Shown here: piece after piece, positions 22,640 to 32,930 of the stretch
Numbering within the stretch: the first letter of the stretch is position 1
Layout of the letters: each line of letters begins with the position of its first letter
NCBI GenBank assembly: GCA_963693315.1
Contig: CAVNZG010001060.1
Span: 1 to 64,000, forward strand
Source: Diogma glabrata
Taxonomy: Eukaryota; Arthropoda; Insecta; Diptera; Cylindrotomidae
DNA: 64,000 nucleotides
Direction: 5' to 3'
The notes under the pieces: generated by a model
What the model was told of the DNA's origin: nothing
The model's input: only the letters and a program-made list of their open reading frames with translations
The model's database searches: none
Made by a program: the position numbers and the translations under genes

Positions 22640-23230
22640 GAATCTGGGCAACTGCAGCTTACGTAAAATTAGTAATGCATTTAACGCTGGAGTTAAAGCA
22701 ACGAATTGATCTGTGGTTTGTATGATCGGATTCGCTTATAATTTATTTGCTTACTTTAAATGCTCCTAATCGAAAAGCCGATGAAAAATATTATATATTA
22801 AAAATATTAAAATATTCCTCACGAAACTTTGTTCAAAATGGTTGAATAAGCTTCTTTACTCTCACCTGGTTTTAAGAAATATGTTAATAAAGTTACTAAA
22901 ACTAAAAATTTAGCTTCTGAAACACTTAAAGATGAACTACTGGATTAAAAATTATCTGTTTTTATATTGTTTACTTATGAGATGCAACTATTTTGTACTC
23001 AGATTCAATCAAATAATCTTTTAGTTCCATTTCTTCATAAAAATAATTTAACAATTCATTTTATTTCAATTTTAAAAACAATATGTACGAGAATCGTTCA
23101 ATCTGAAATTTTCGAGTCAAGGTTTTTGTTATATTAACGATTAAAAGTGTTAACAAATGAATAAATGTACACTTTTATTAATTTTTCTATCAATTATAAA
23201 ATACCGTAGTTTAAACATTTTCTGAAAAAA
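22640..23230 (+). pseudogene. hAT-like transposase remnant
   Basis: The stretch LGNCSLRKISNAFNAGVKAT near 22645-22705 resembles the CSLH..HNAF..G motif of one branch of hAT transposases, and TKNLASETLKDELL followed by YEMQLFCTQIQSNN and KTICTRIVQ (22900-23110) resembles the later helical insertion region. Frameshifts and stops abound. The strand and position between the inverted repeats support it being the element's own transposase. N-terminal zinc-finger and catalytic core parts were not recognised. Confidence 0.5.
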
Positions 23231-23415
23231 TTAAAAACCGAGTCTGGATAACCTGAAAAAACAGGGATTTTTTTTACCGTAATATTCTAAGATACCCTAT
23301 GTAAAACACATTTTAAATTGTTTGTTTTCCATTTTTTTCCATTTTTTCCATTTTTTTAGCGAAAAATTTCCATTTTTTCCATTTTTTTCAATCTGACTTT
23401 AAAACGGGAGCCCTG

Positions 23416-24351
23416 GCGTTATACGTCTTGAATGCTTTACGTTTATTCCTCACTGCCTCATCAACATCCCGTGTGAACCAAGGCTCAGTTTTAGGAGTGA
23501 TTAATCGATTTGGAATAAACCGCCGCATTCCTTCTTTTATGATTTCAGAAATTCTTATTACCGATGTGCTAGGATCTTGATCAACACAACAAATAGTTTT
23601 CCAAGGTGTTTCGTCATAAAAGTTTCTCAGTCCCTCCCAGCCAGCGCGTTTATAGTTCCAAACCCGGCGAGGATTTGCTTTAATTTGTGTCGGTGATGTA
23701 AATTGCACTATTGCTGATATTAGTAAATGGTCTGATGTTCCGAGGGGTTGTTCAACTTTTGTCTTCGTAGTATCTGGTTCGTTTGTCAAAAACAGATCCA
23801 GCAAATTATTGTTATGATGTGAATTGTCTGCGATTCTAGTGGGACACTCTATCATTTGCGTCAAACCGTGATAATCTGCGAGTATCAGTTCGGCTTGTCT
23901 TCCTACGTCGTCAGTGCGCGATGAATACTTAAGCCATTCTTTATTATGAATATTAAAGTCTCCAAGAATGGCCAGTCTTGCTTTGGGGTAGTCCGTGGTA
24001 ATCTTGTCTACATTAGCCGATATTTGATCGAAAAAGGGACATCCTGGGGGAGAATTTGGGGATCTGTATAATCCTATTATAAACATAGTTTCATCAACAC
24101 CTGAGATCTTCAGTGCTATAGAATTATGGTGCTTAGAGTTCAACTCGTAGGCCTTAATTCTCATACATGAAAGTGAATCTCGAACAAATACACAGACACC
24201 ATGCTTGTTATAAAAGGAATGTTCCAATTCGTAACTAGGTATCCGGTATTTGTCGGGATCCAACTTCGATGCTTTGCCACTAACAATTGTTTCGGTAAGA
24301 AACAATATGTCAGGTTTATTTTTTTCGATGTAGTGATGAACCTCGTTTAGA
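23416..24351 (-). pseudogene. LINE family A ORF2, endonuclease part upstream of the hAT-like insertion
   Basis: Minus-strand frame from LNEVHHYIEKNKPDILFLTET through GLYRSPNSPPG, AILGDFNIHNKEWL, ECPTRIAD and GTSDHLLIS to RNKRKAFKTYN, where the hAT-like terminus begins. It closely resembles the copy at 1-1452. The residues after the junction come from the transposon and are not part of the LINE protein. The initiating methionine is missing because the 5' end is truncated. Confidence 0.88.
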
Positions 24352-24371
24352 TAACAATAACAAAACTTAAA

Positions 24372-26071
24372 TTATAATTTAGAAAAGAAATAAGATTTGA
24401 GTTGTTTTTTATATTGTACTGTGTTCTCAATTTTTATTTTTTCAGTTAAATCGTTGTAGCATTTGATTGCACCATATAAAGCTGAAAATTCGCCATAACT
24501 CTGAGAATAAATTTTTATATTTCTTATCAAGAAACCAGTACTCCTGGTATTATAGCCTGAGTTTAGAAAATTTATTTTGGTATTAGAGAGTATTAATTTG
24601 TTGATGATGTTATTACAGTGATTAGCTGCAATTAATTTATATAAATCTTGTATTAGCAGTATTTGATATTTTGAATGAATTTCAGCAGTGGATGTTCTCC
24701 AATTTAAGGAAAAATAAATTTTTTATAGCACGATTTTGTAATACTTGTTGAAGTTTTTCTTTATAATTATTACCCCATATCACAATTCCATAGAGAATGT
24801 ACGGCTGAAACATTGAGTAAAAAATATTTCTTCTTAAATCCGTTGGTAAATTATTACTAATTTTTCTAAATATACCAGTTAATGGCACTAATTTGTTTTT
24901 TATGTGTTCAAATTGCAACTCCCATTTCATATCATTGTCAAAATATATTCCAAGATATTTAAAATTTAGAACTTTTTCAATTTTTTTATTATTATATGTA
25001 AGGTTAAGTTCAATAGAGTTATGAATTCTAAATAGCATATATTTCGTTTTAGAGGTATTGATTGTCAATTTATGAAGAGTCATCCATTCAAATATAATGT
25101 TTAAGTTATTCATTTGGTTTTGCAGAGAATTTAGATCATCTGAATCATATACTATTGCTATATCATCCGCATATGGATACATTGTCCCATTTAATATTAG
25201 ATGTTTTAGTGCGTTAATATATATATTAAATAAAGTTGGTCCTAAAACACTGCCTTGTGGTACTCCAAAATTAACAGATGATAGCTCACTTTGTATAGAT
25301 TCAGATGTTGTGTATTGATATCGTTCTTTTAAATAGTTTTCAAACCATTTTAAACTTTTTTCCACTAATTCCTATTTCAAATAATTTCAATTGTAATATT
25401 GATCGATCAACAGTATCAAAGGTTTTGGTAAGATCATAAAAAATGATTCCAACTAATTTTTTTCTATCTATTCTATTCTGTATATCAGCAGTTATATCAA
25501 AAAGTGCTGTTGTGGTTCCAGATTGCCGACGAAATCCATATTGTTGTTTGAATATTATGTTATTTTCTTCTAGATAATTCGTCAGCTGATCATTAACAAT
25601 ATTTTCAAGAATTTTTTCATTAATTGGTAATAAATTAATCGGCCGAAAATTACTGACATTAGATTTATCTCCACATTTAAAAACTGGTGTTACTTTAGAT
25701 ATTTTCATTTTATTTGGTATTATTCCTTCATCAATAGATTTGTTAACAATTTTGGATATTTGTGGTGCTAATTTAAAATAATTATTTTTAATGACGTCAG
25801 TTTGAATGTCATCAAAACCAGTTGATTTTGAATTATTTAAATTTTTAATAGTAATGCAAATTTGTTGGTCAGTAACTGGTTTAAAATTAAATTCTTTATC
25901 AGTATTTTTGGATAGAACATAATGTTTATGAGGATGTTGTTTACTTAAAGTTTCTCCAATATTACTGTAATAATTGTTAAATTCATTTAACTTAGCCAAT
26001 TTATCTTCTGTCTTGTCAATGTTTTCAAATATTTCATTACGTTTAAAATCCGTTCCATCGTTTTCTAGGAT
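24372..26071 (-). pseudogene. LINE family D ORF2, reverse transcriptase part
   Basis: RT domain with NSKSTGFDDIQTDVIK, NFRPINLLPINEKILENI, QYGFRRQSGTTTALF, IFYDLTKTFDTVD, GVPQGSVLGPTLFNIYIN, the catalytic YADD in YPYADDIAIVY (near 25165), and KFKYLGIYFD-like sequence. One frameshift near 25355 separates 25999-25340 from 25365-24682, and another near 24690 shifts into a C-terminal stretch (EIHSKYQILL ... KSYFFSKL) ending at about 24372. Upstream, about 80 residues before KQTILENDGTDF are lost at the 1.8-kb insert. Confidence 0.82.
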
Positions 26072-27889
26072 CGTTTGCTTGATTGAATTTATTCAAAAAG
26101 TATTCCTTCATTTTCGATTTTCTTAAGCTAGAAAATTTTTCATTCCAGTGTAACGCTATGGCTATTCATGTTTCACCTGAACAAGTAGTGTTGGTCATCT
26201 AAGGCCAGTGTGATCATGTCTTAAACACTGCATTTAAGCCATTAGCGTTTCTCAGAATCTCCGATTGAATTCATTGGTGGGCAGCACATTTCCCGGCTAG
26301 ATGACAGCCTCTGGGTCGGGGTCTTCCACCATCCAATGCAGAGCTAGAAAGTGCTGCTGAAAACTAGCTTTAAAGGCTACGCTGGGAAACTTTAATTTCA
26401 TTCGAAACCAAAAATGTTGATAAAGTTTTATCAAATTTATTACACATACTATTGACCTGTAGACAAAACCCTGATGAAAAAAAAAACCACACTATTTATG
26501 TCATCCTATTGTTGATATTCAGTCATCCAGATGATCAGATGTTAAAGATCATCTAACTCAACCCACCCATAGCCTAAATTGATTTCACTTCTGCTTGAAG
26601 GGAATCCCATGATTTGTATGGAGCTGCAAGAAAACTAAATCACGTACATATGATGGCTTTTACCACATCTTTGATTTCACTTCCATTTTCTTTTAAAATG
26701 GATTAAAAGCAAGCTCATATCAAACAAAACATTCGAAGCACTATTATTTTTAACACGATTCTGAAGACAAATAACTATTAACACTTCACTTGTGGAAACC
26801 AATCGAATCAAATCAGAAATAAAATTGATTTCTAAGATACTAATGTTATATATTTTTTTTTACTATATTCTTAATTTATTTTATTACACACAAAATATAA
26901 CGGCATGCAAATGTATATACGCATTATAATTATAACGCTGATCAGCTATTTATCAACTTAAAAGTTAAATCATTTTATAATAAAAAAAACAATTAAATAT
27001 CTCAATAAATAATATAAATGACGAATAAATAAAGTAATAAATTAATATCTAACCTAATTACAGTAACTTATAAAGAAATTTTATGAACATCAAATTTATT
27101 TCCTGACTTGAATTTGTTTAAAGTTTATATTTGTTGTATATTTGTTATTTATATTTCTTCTAATTTTTCATGGTATTTTTCTCAATCACTTTTCTTTCGT
27201 AGGTCTATTGACCAAAAAATAGTGTGACGGGACACACAAATAATAATAATTTACATAAAAAAACTCACCAAGAAGCACTCGGTTTTTAATGGCTTTTTGA
27301 TTTGTTGTATTAGCTTGCATAGCTTGTTTGATATGGATATATGTACAAGAATCAATTTTACCACTTACAAATTATTGTTCTTATTTAGTGGGATTTCCTA
27401 TCCTTCAGATGGATGCAAACCGCGTGTGCTTCTAAAGCAACAAAATTAGAAACAAAAATTTAGGCTATACAAAGAAAATTCACAAGAGATAGGCACAAGT
27501 CCTAAATATCTATATTGATTACATACCTTGGCCGAAATTGATGTTCAGGTTAAAAAAAACACAACAAAACTTTGTGAACGGTGCGGTATCAATTATATTT
27601 TATTTTAAACTTATTAAATCACTTTTAAGTGCACCGATCTCTATTAACTACACAAGTGGTAATGGACAATTAAGGTCATCCGGCTAATTGCAAATATCTA
27701 CAGGATTTTCGAATTACAAAAAAAATTCGAATTTATGATATTCTGTTTTGTGTTTTCTTTAACTTTTTCATTTTTACAATAGATGGATCGTTAAAAGCTT
27801 AACATACAGTGCGTGATGTAAAACATGATTAATTAAATCAAAAGAAAAAAATTATAATAATGCAGTTTTTTAGATAAAAATAAATTCTG
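26072..27889. other. Unidentified 1.8-kb insertion inside LINE family D
   Basis: This separates the endonuclease and RT parts of one ORF2. No ORF or domain was recognised and no clear terminal repeats were found. A GC-richer patch at 26160-26400 (TCTGGGTCGGGGTCTTCCAC) and a GTGTGACGGGACACAC inverted motif at 27221-27236 are the only distinctive parts. Because about 80 LINE codons are also missing, this is insertion plus deletion rather than a clean transposition. Confidence 0.5.
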
Positions 27890-28811
27890 TAGTAATGCCA
27901 ATGCTACACCAGATTTGGTATTGCAATTTTATGTGATTATCATTAGGATTTTTTCGTTTTTTGGTATACCAATATGATTTAGTTTTGATCATTTCTGAAA
28001 GTTCTCTATCAATCCACGGCAGATAATTTGTTTTATTATACTTTAATTTAATTTTTTTGGTACAAGCAATTATAACAGATTGTATAATTGATATAAACTC
28101 ATTATATATTGAATTTAAATCATTATTTCCATCTGTTTCAAAGTTTTGTTCATTTATTTTGTCTACCAATTTGTTTTTATCAATAAATTGAATCTCTTTT
28201 GATTGTTTTATTTTCCTCGGTTGTGTGTATGATAAGAATTCATAAAAGATAACATTATGATCAAATCTATTATATGGTATCTGGTTTATTATTATGTTTT
28301 GATGTAGTTTGTTAACTATACAATGATCTAAGCAGCTATCATTTCGTGTAGGCTGTGAGCTACATAAGTAATTCCCACTGGCCGTGAGTAATTCAATATA
28401 ATGTTTTGTACAAGAGGTATCCATTTTGATTATATTTATGTTAAAATCACCAACTATTATGTTTGTTTTTCTCAAATTATTTATATATAATTGTGCTTCA
28501 AGTAATTTGAAAAACTCATTGATATCAGTCTGATTATAATTTGGAGTTCTATAAATGTTTGTGATTGTAAAATTATGTTGTGAGCTATTTGGTTGTATTA
28601 ATTCAATTGTAACAATATTGGCGATGCTACTCTCTACTATATTTGTAGTCTTAAAATTGAGTGAATTGTGAACTAATATACTGCATCCACCATACCCATC
28701 ACTTCTAAAGGAATGAATACCAGTATAGTTACCAATGTGGAAAAATCTACGGTTTGTGGTTTTAACCAGGATTCTGTTATTGCTATTATGTCAATCTTAT
28801 GCTTTATACTT
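27890..28811 (-). pseudogene. LINE family D ORF2, endonuclease part
   Basis: Contains KIDIIAITESWLKPQTVDF (near 28800), GYGGCSILVHN, ITNIYRTPNYNQTDI, NIIVGDFNINIIKMD (28470-28425), RNDSCLDHCIV and NRFDHNVIFYE: the usual LINE endonuclease landmarks, including E of TES, GDFN and D/H. A frameshift lies near 28740. From 28475 to 27870 the frame is open, but its last residues come from the insert. Confidence 0.8.
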
Positions 28812-31684
28812 ATATAGCTAGTTGTGCTATAATGTAGAACGGAGCAAAGTTGAGTAGCATGTATTCAAGCAGTTGATCCTTGTATACTTCCAAAATTAAT
28901 TTGATCCATTTTGATTTCAGATAATATTTGTTTCCTCTTTAATGTTTCCTTATGATCTTTTATGGCCAGAATATTAGTTTTGATTTTCAAGTACATATTA
29001 GTTTTAACATAGCCAAAGTTTTCAGAAGTTTAATAATTAATTTATTAATAAAATGCGTCACTTTACATAAACATTTTTTATTGTGAACTTTGTTTTATTG
29101 AAGAATGTTTAGCGAATTGAACAATTTAAGAATTTATTATTTAATATAATTTACATTTATGTTTAAGTTTTGGAATAATAACTTTTTTAATTAATGGAAA
29201 GCAAAACACATTTTGGAAACTTTTTTAATTCTTTTCCAAATCGAAAAAACAAGAACTCTTAAACTAAACTATTTTTTTTGAAAAACAAAATCCGAAAAAT
29301 AATAATGTATTTTTTGTTTTTTTCATAAATGTTAAGGAAATCAATGCATGCTAAATTTTAAAATTTTTTGAGAAATGATTTTAGTTTTGATGTTCGCCAC
29401 AACACTCCACCCCTAGTGCCATCGAAGATGAAACGATATATAGTTGAGGAGGAAAGAAGGAAAGAGTTTTGCTTAAGTAGTTGTAGCGAATAAGAAAAAG
29501 TTTAAAGATGTTGTTTAGAAAACGATACCATTTGGTGGAGAAAAAAAAATAAATTATGGGTCTTACGAATTTGGAGTTCTGCAAAAAAAAAAAACGAAAC
29601 GAACAATTATGGAGTTATGGTAACACGAGTGGAGATATAGGTCTGACAGAGCTGAGTTGCCTGAGACCAATATATGTGGAAATGCGTACCATTTTTTTTT
29701 TTTTTTTTTATTTTTTTATTGGAGGGCCTTGAGACTTACAGTTCAAGTAGCACTGCGACCTGAAGGTCTATTGTGCTTACCCTGATTTTGTTATTAGTCA
29801 GTCGTCGTCTGTGCCGTTACTGCTTGTATTCTGTCATCCAAGTTGAGACTTTTAATAAAATTAATTAGCTCAATTGGAGTGACGTTTTGTGGTAATGGAA
29901 GTGTTAGTCTTCTATGACCAAGTTGGTTGTATCTGTGCCCAGAGAGTTCAGGACAGCTGCAGATGACGTGTTCCATCGTTTCCGCATCCGAGTAGCAGAA
30001 TCTGCACCTGTCGGAAATAACAAGGCCAATGCGTACCATAGGTTAAAAGGTTCGTTTAAAATACGAGAAGCAGAAAAGTAACGTCGGTGATGCCGAATGT
30101 CTGACAGAACAAAGTTGACTGAGACAATACTAGCATGTACAAACGTGAATATTAGTTCATTTTTCGAAAAGTAGCTGCTAAAAGCAAGAATAAGCAGAAA
30201 TTTAGAGTAAGCAAAGGAGTGCATATGGTAACACAAGTTTGGTAAAGTCTGACAGTACAAAGTTGACTGAGACCAATGTTTACCTTGGAGACGTGTACCA
30301 TAGAAAAAGTTAGCTTTGAGAAGAAATATCTGATTAACGACGAAATGTCGTTTTAAATATCCATAAGAACCATATCGGTTCGTCAACAGATAAATGGTTA
30401 ACGCCAGAAGATGTTCATGTTGTAAAAACATATGGGTAACGTTGGGGATATTCCTTTAAGATCAGATATTTGGAAGTTCTGCTTAATTAGATGAAATCTG
30501 ATTTTTATATCCATAAGGACCATAACTGTTTTGTCAACAGATAGATGGTTAACGTTAGAAGATAGTCATGTTATGGTAACATATGGGTAACGTTAGGGAT
30601 AGACATTAAAAAATCAGAAAATTCGAAAAATTTGTTTCGGCCCAAGATTTCAGAAGAGTGGAGTGGGTCTTACGAAGAAAGGAGATGTTAGACTTCGGCC
30701 CATAGTATCGATTTAAAAACAAAAAGAAAATTTTAAAAAATTAATCGCACTACAAGAAGTTGGCATGGCTTCAAAGCCGAAAAATAAGAATTTGGAGAGA
30801 AAAAAAAAATCTGTCACTAGGAGGAAACAAGATTATTGCTAAATAGGAGAAATGACTTGCAGGACGAATATGTGATCACTGTGACTGATATCTACGAGAA
30901 GAGTGTTGTGTCGCTGTGAAAAAAAGAATATTATAATAAAATTAAATTTTTTACAATAAAATGAAGCAAGCACTAATTTAAATTAAGAAGGAGAAACAAA
31001 AATGAATTAAATTATAAATACTTCTTAAAGTTGACTCCATTGGAAGGTTTGTTCTTAGTCGGGGTTACCAGTTTTGGATGTTACTGCGTTGAGTGGAGGA
31101 TGATTTTAATATAGAGGCTGGCTGCTAGTGGCGTTGAATTTTTCAGGAGATGAATATGATGATGCGAGATGTTGTTGGAGATGTTGTATCCAATATAAGT
31201 AGAATTTATTGTTGTAATTCATTACCTTTTTCTAAAGTATTCATCTTAAATAATGGCAGAATCTATCTAATGAAAATTGTGTAAAAGAATCTGATGAAAT
31301 GGTTGAAGTTAAAGATATTGGAGAACGTGAATATTTGACATCATCATTGGTTTTGTTTTCTCATTATAATTAATTAATGACGTGTCTTGATTTGATTTCC
31401 ATAAATTTATTTTATTACATTTTGACTTAACATGTTAACAGTAAAACATTTATTATAATATTTAAAATTTGGAATAGTGAAAAATAAGATTTAAAACAAA
31501 TTTATTACACAAACATTTTTTTACATTACGAAAATCAAGAATTTTATCAAAACTGTTTGGAAAGAAAACAAAAACCGAATAATAAAAATATGTTTTTTGT
31601 TTTTTTAATAAATGTTAACGCAGTCATCGCCTGCTAAACTTTAAATTTTTTGAGAATTGATTTTAGTTTTGATGTTCGCCACAC
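28812..31684 (-). mobile_element. LTR retrotransposon without pol, Ty3/Gypsy (CsRn1-type) suspected
   Basis: Direct repeats starting TGTGGCGAACATCAAAAC occur at 31684 and at about 29403 (minus). They fit two LTRs of about 0.6 kb, diverged beyond the first 150 bp. Just inside the 5' LTR, TGGTAACCCCGAC (31070-31058) resembles a primer-binding site for tRNA-Trp, as used by CsRn1-type elements. TAAG flanks the insertion on both sides, and the interrupted LINE frame closes across it. The 1.6-kb interior carries only direct repeats (GTCTGACAG...GACTGAGAC three times; ATGGTTAACG...ACATATGGGTAACG twice) and a LINE fragment. The 3' LTR end is uncertain. Confidence 0.6.
29693..30027 (-). mobile_element. 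5'-truncated LINE insertion (I/R1-group ORF2 end) with 12-bp target duplication
   Basis: AATGCGTACCAT flanks it perfectly at 29681-29692 and 30028-30039. A poly(A) (T-run from 29693) and about 300 bp of 3' coding sequence lie between. The frame RCRFCYSDAETMEHVICSC ends the protein with the Cys/His motif found at the C-terminus of I/R1/LOA-type LINE ORF2 proteins, and runs to a stop at 29794. It is a typical dead-on-arrival copy and is young, as the duplication is perfect. Confidence 0.85.
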
Positions 31685-31862
31685 TTAAAAGAAAGTATTC
31701 AATATCATATTTTTTATGCAATACACTACGGGCATTCAGGTAAAGTATTTTAAGGGATAGATTTTTCTGAAATCTTATTTCTGTAACATTATTTAATAGG
31801 TTGTTTTTTATAGTGGGTTGTGTTGGTACGTTAAAATTTATGTCATATTGTTTATTCGACAT
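31685..31862 (-). pseudogene. LINE family D ORF2, N-terminus
   Basis: Begins MSNKQYDINFNVPTQPTI and includes LKILYLNARSVLHKKYDIEY, the start of the endonuclease (N of LNARS). It overlaps the end of ORF1 by 11 bp (31852-31862), a usual LINE arrangement. After LLS at 31685 the LTR element begins; the following residues in the open frame belong to the LTR. Confidence 0.8.
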
Positions 31863-32874
31863 TTTCTAAATCTTCTCTTTTAAAAATGTTAAAAGTTTTA
31901 GAATCAGAGGTTTTTCTGACTTTAACAATACCATTTTTAACCCAAGCATATTCAATTTTGTTATTTCTGCGATCATCTCTAGCTAATTTAAATAAGTAGG
32001 AATTATATGGTGTTAATTTTTCGTTTATAAAAATTGGAAAATCATGTCTAACATTTGTTTTACCAGCACTATGATTTTTTTTTTGATGCTTCTCTCTGTA
32101 AAAAGTTTTATTTTTCATGATTATTTCATTTTTCATATTTACATTTTTTAATTTGACTGTAATTGTTTTATGCAGTTTTGAATGTTTAGAATATTTTCCT
32201 GATTTTCTATAAATATTTACTATATCAGTTACTTGTATGTTTGCATTAATTTTTTTAACATGGTTAATAACAATTTCAGATAAAGATTCATTTTCTACTT
32301 CAGGAATACCGTCTATTTCTAGGGTTTTTTTGAATTTTTGTTGTTTAATCTTTTCTAATTAAGCCATGGTAATATCGAGCTTTTCTTTAAGCTCGCAATT
32401 TTCGTTTTGAAATTTCAGATTTGCTTCAATAAGTTTTTTAATAGTTATATGCATTTCATCAATAGTGTTAATTTTAAGAGTGACGTCACATTGCCATTTT
32501 AATATTTGTTCTAATTTATTTAAAACAATATCATTGCTAGAACTCAGATATGTATCATTTGCTAAATGTATTGCATCATTATTCATGATTTTAATGTTTT
32601 CGATATTTGCAATTTCCTCACTATCTGATATTTCTTCTATATTATTAAATTTTTCAGCTCGCGATTTGTCAAATTCTGATTCACAGTTTTCACATCTCCA
32701 TATAGCTGTTTTAAGAGCTAGTTTTTTGTAAAACTCAATCTCTATTCCAGCACAAGTTCGATGAAAATATTGACCACATATTCCGTCACATTTCAGATAT
32801 TTAAAATTTTTATAATTTAATTTCTTTTCACACACAACACATAAATTTTTTACATCCGCCATCCTAGATTTCAT
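31852..32874 (-). pseudogene. LINE family D ORF1: PHD finger, coiled coil and FP-type C-terminal domain
   Basis: The N-terminus (MADVKNLCVVCEKK) carries a PHD-type zinc finger: CVVC, C...C in KCDGICGQYFH, HRTC and CENC. An acidic linker and a heptad-rich segment (LKFQNENCELKEKL) suggest a coiled coil for oligomerisation. A frameshift near 32355 leads into the FP-type domain (LEIDGIPEVENESLSEIV ... INEKLTPYNSYLFKLARD ... YAWVKNGIVKVRK), an RNA-binding/chaperone-like part of several LINE ORF1 proteins. Stop at 31852. PHD fingers bind histone tails in other proteins; a targeting role here is inferred. Confidence 0.8.
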
Positions 32875-32930
32875 AGCTTGTTTGATGAAAGGTTAAAGTT
32901 AAAGGTTAAAGTTTTTTTCCAGGTGTTTAT

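Larger units (their letters stand above)
18198..23415 (+). mobile_element. hAT-like DNA transposon (5218 bp) with 6-bp target duplication
   Basis: Perfect 11-bp terminal inverted repeats CAGGGCTCCCG/CGGGAGCCCTG at 18198-18208 and 23405-23415, flanked by GCGTTA at 18192-18197 and 23416-23421. The LINE reading frame resumes exactly when the element and one GCGTTA are left out, which confirms the boundaries. CCATTTTTT arrays lie near both ends in the same orientation (18213-18300 and 23328-23390). Remnants of a plus-strand transposase lie at 22.6-23.2 kb. hAT elements usually make 8-bp duplications, but 5-6 bp subgroups exist. Confidence 0.8.
16145..24351 (-). mobile_element. LINE family A copy, split by a hAT-like transposon
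   Basis: The minus-strand order is: 5'-truncated endonuclease (24351-23416), hAT-like insertion (23415-18198), remaining endonuclease/RT (18197-16304), 3' UTR and a 24-nt poly(A) (T-run 16145-16168). If the insert and one 6-bp duplication are ignored, the frame is continuous. The 5' end at about 24351 abuts the 3' tail of the next LINE, so the first roughly 17 codons of ORF2 are absent. Confidence 0.88.
24352..32930 (-). mobile_element. LINE family D (PHD-finger ORF1), interrupted twice
   Basis: The minus-strand order is: ORF1 (32874-31852), start of ORF2 (31862-31685), LTR retrotransposon (31684-28812), endonuclease (28811-27890), unidentified insert (27889-26072), RT to the C-terminus (26071-24372), and a short tail with repeated TTGTTAT. 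Across the LTR element the ORF2 frame is continuous (...DIEYFLLS then IKHKIDIIAITESW). The 5' end near 32930 is approximate. Probably CR1/Daphne-like; not certain. Confidence 0.75.

Noticed and set aside
18192..23421. Polinton/Maverick, because of the 6-bp duplication
   Set aside because: The terminal repeats are only 11 bp, the length is 5.2 kb, and no polymerase, integrase or capsid genes are present; hAT-like transposase remnants fit better.
29904..30431. Minus-strand ORF of 175 codons
   Set aside because: It crosses the junction of the truncated LINE and the LTR element's noncoding repeats, with no domain.
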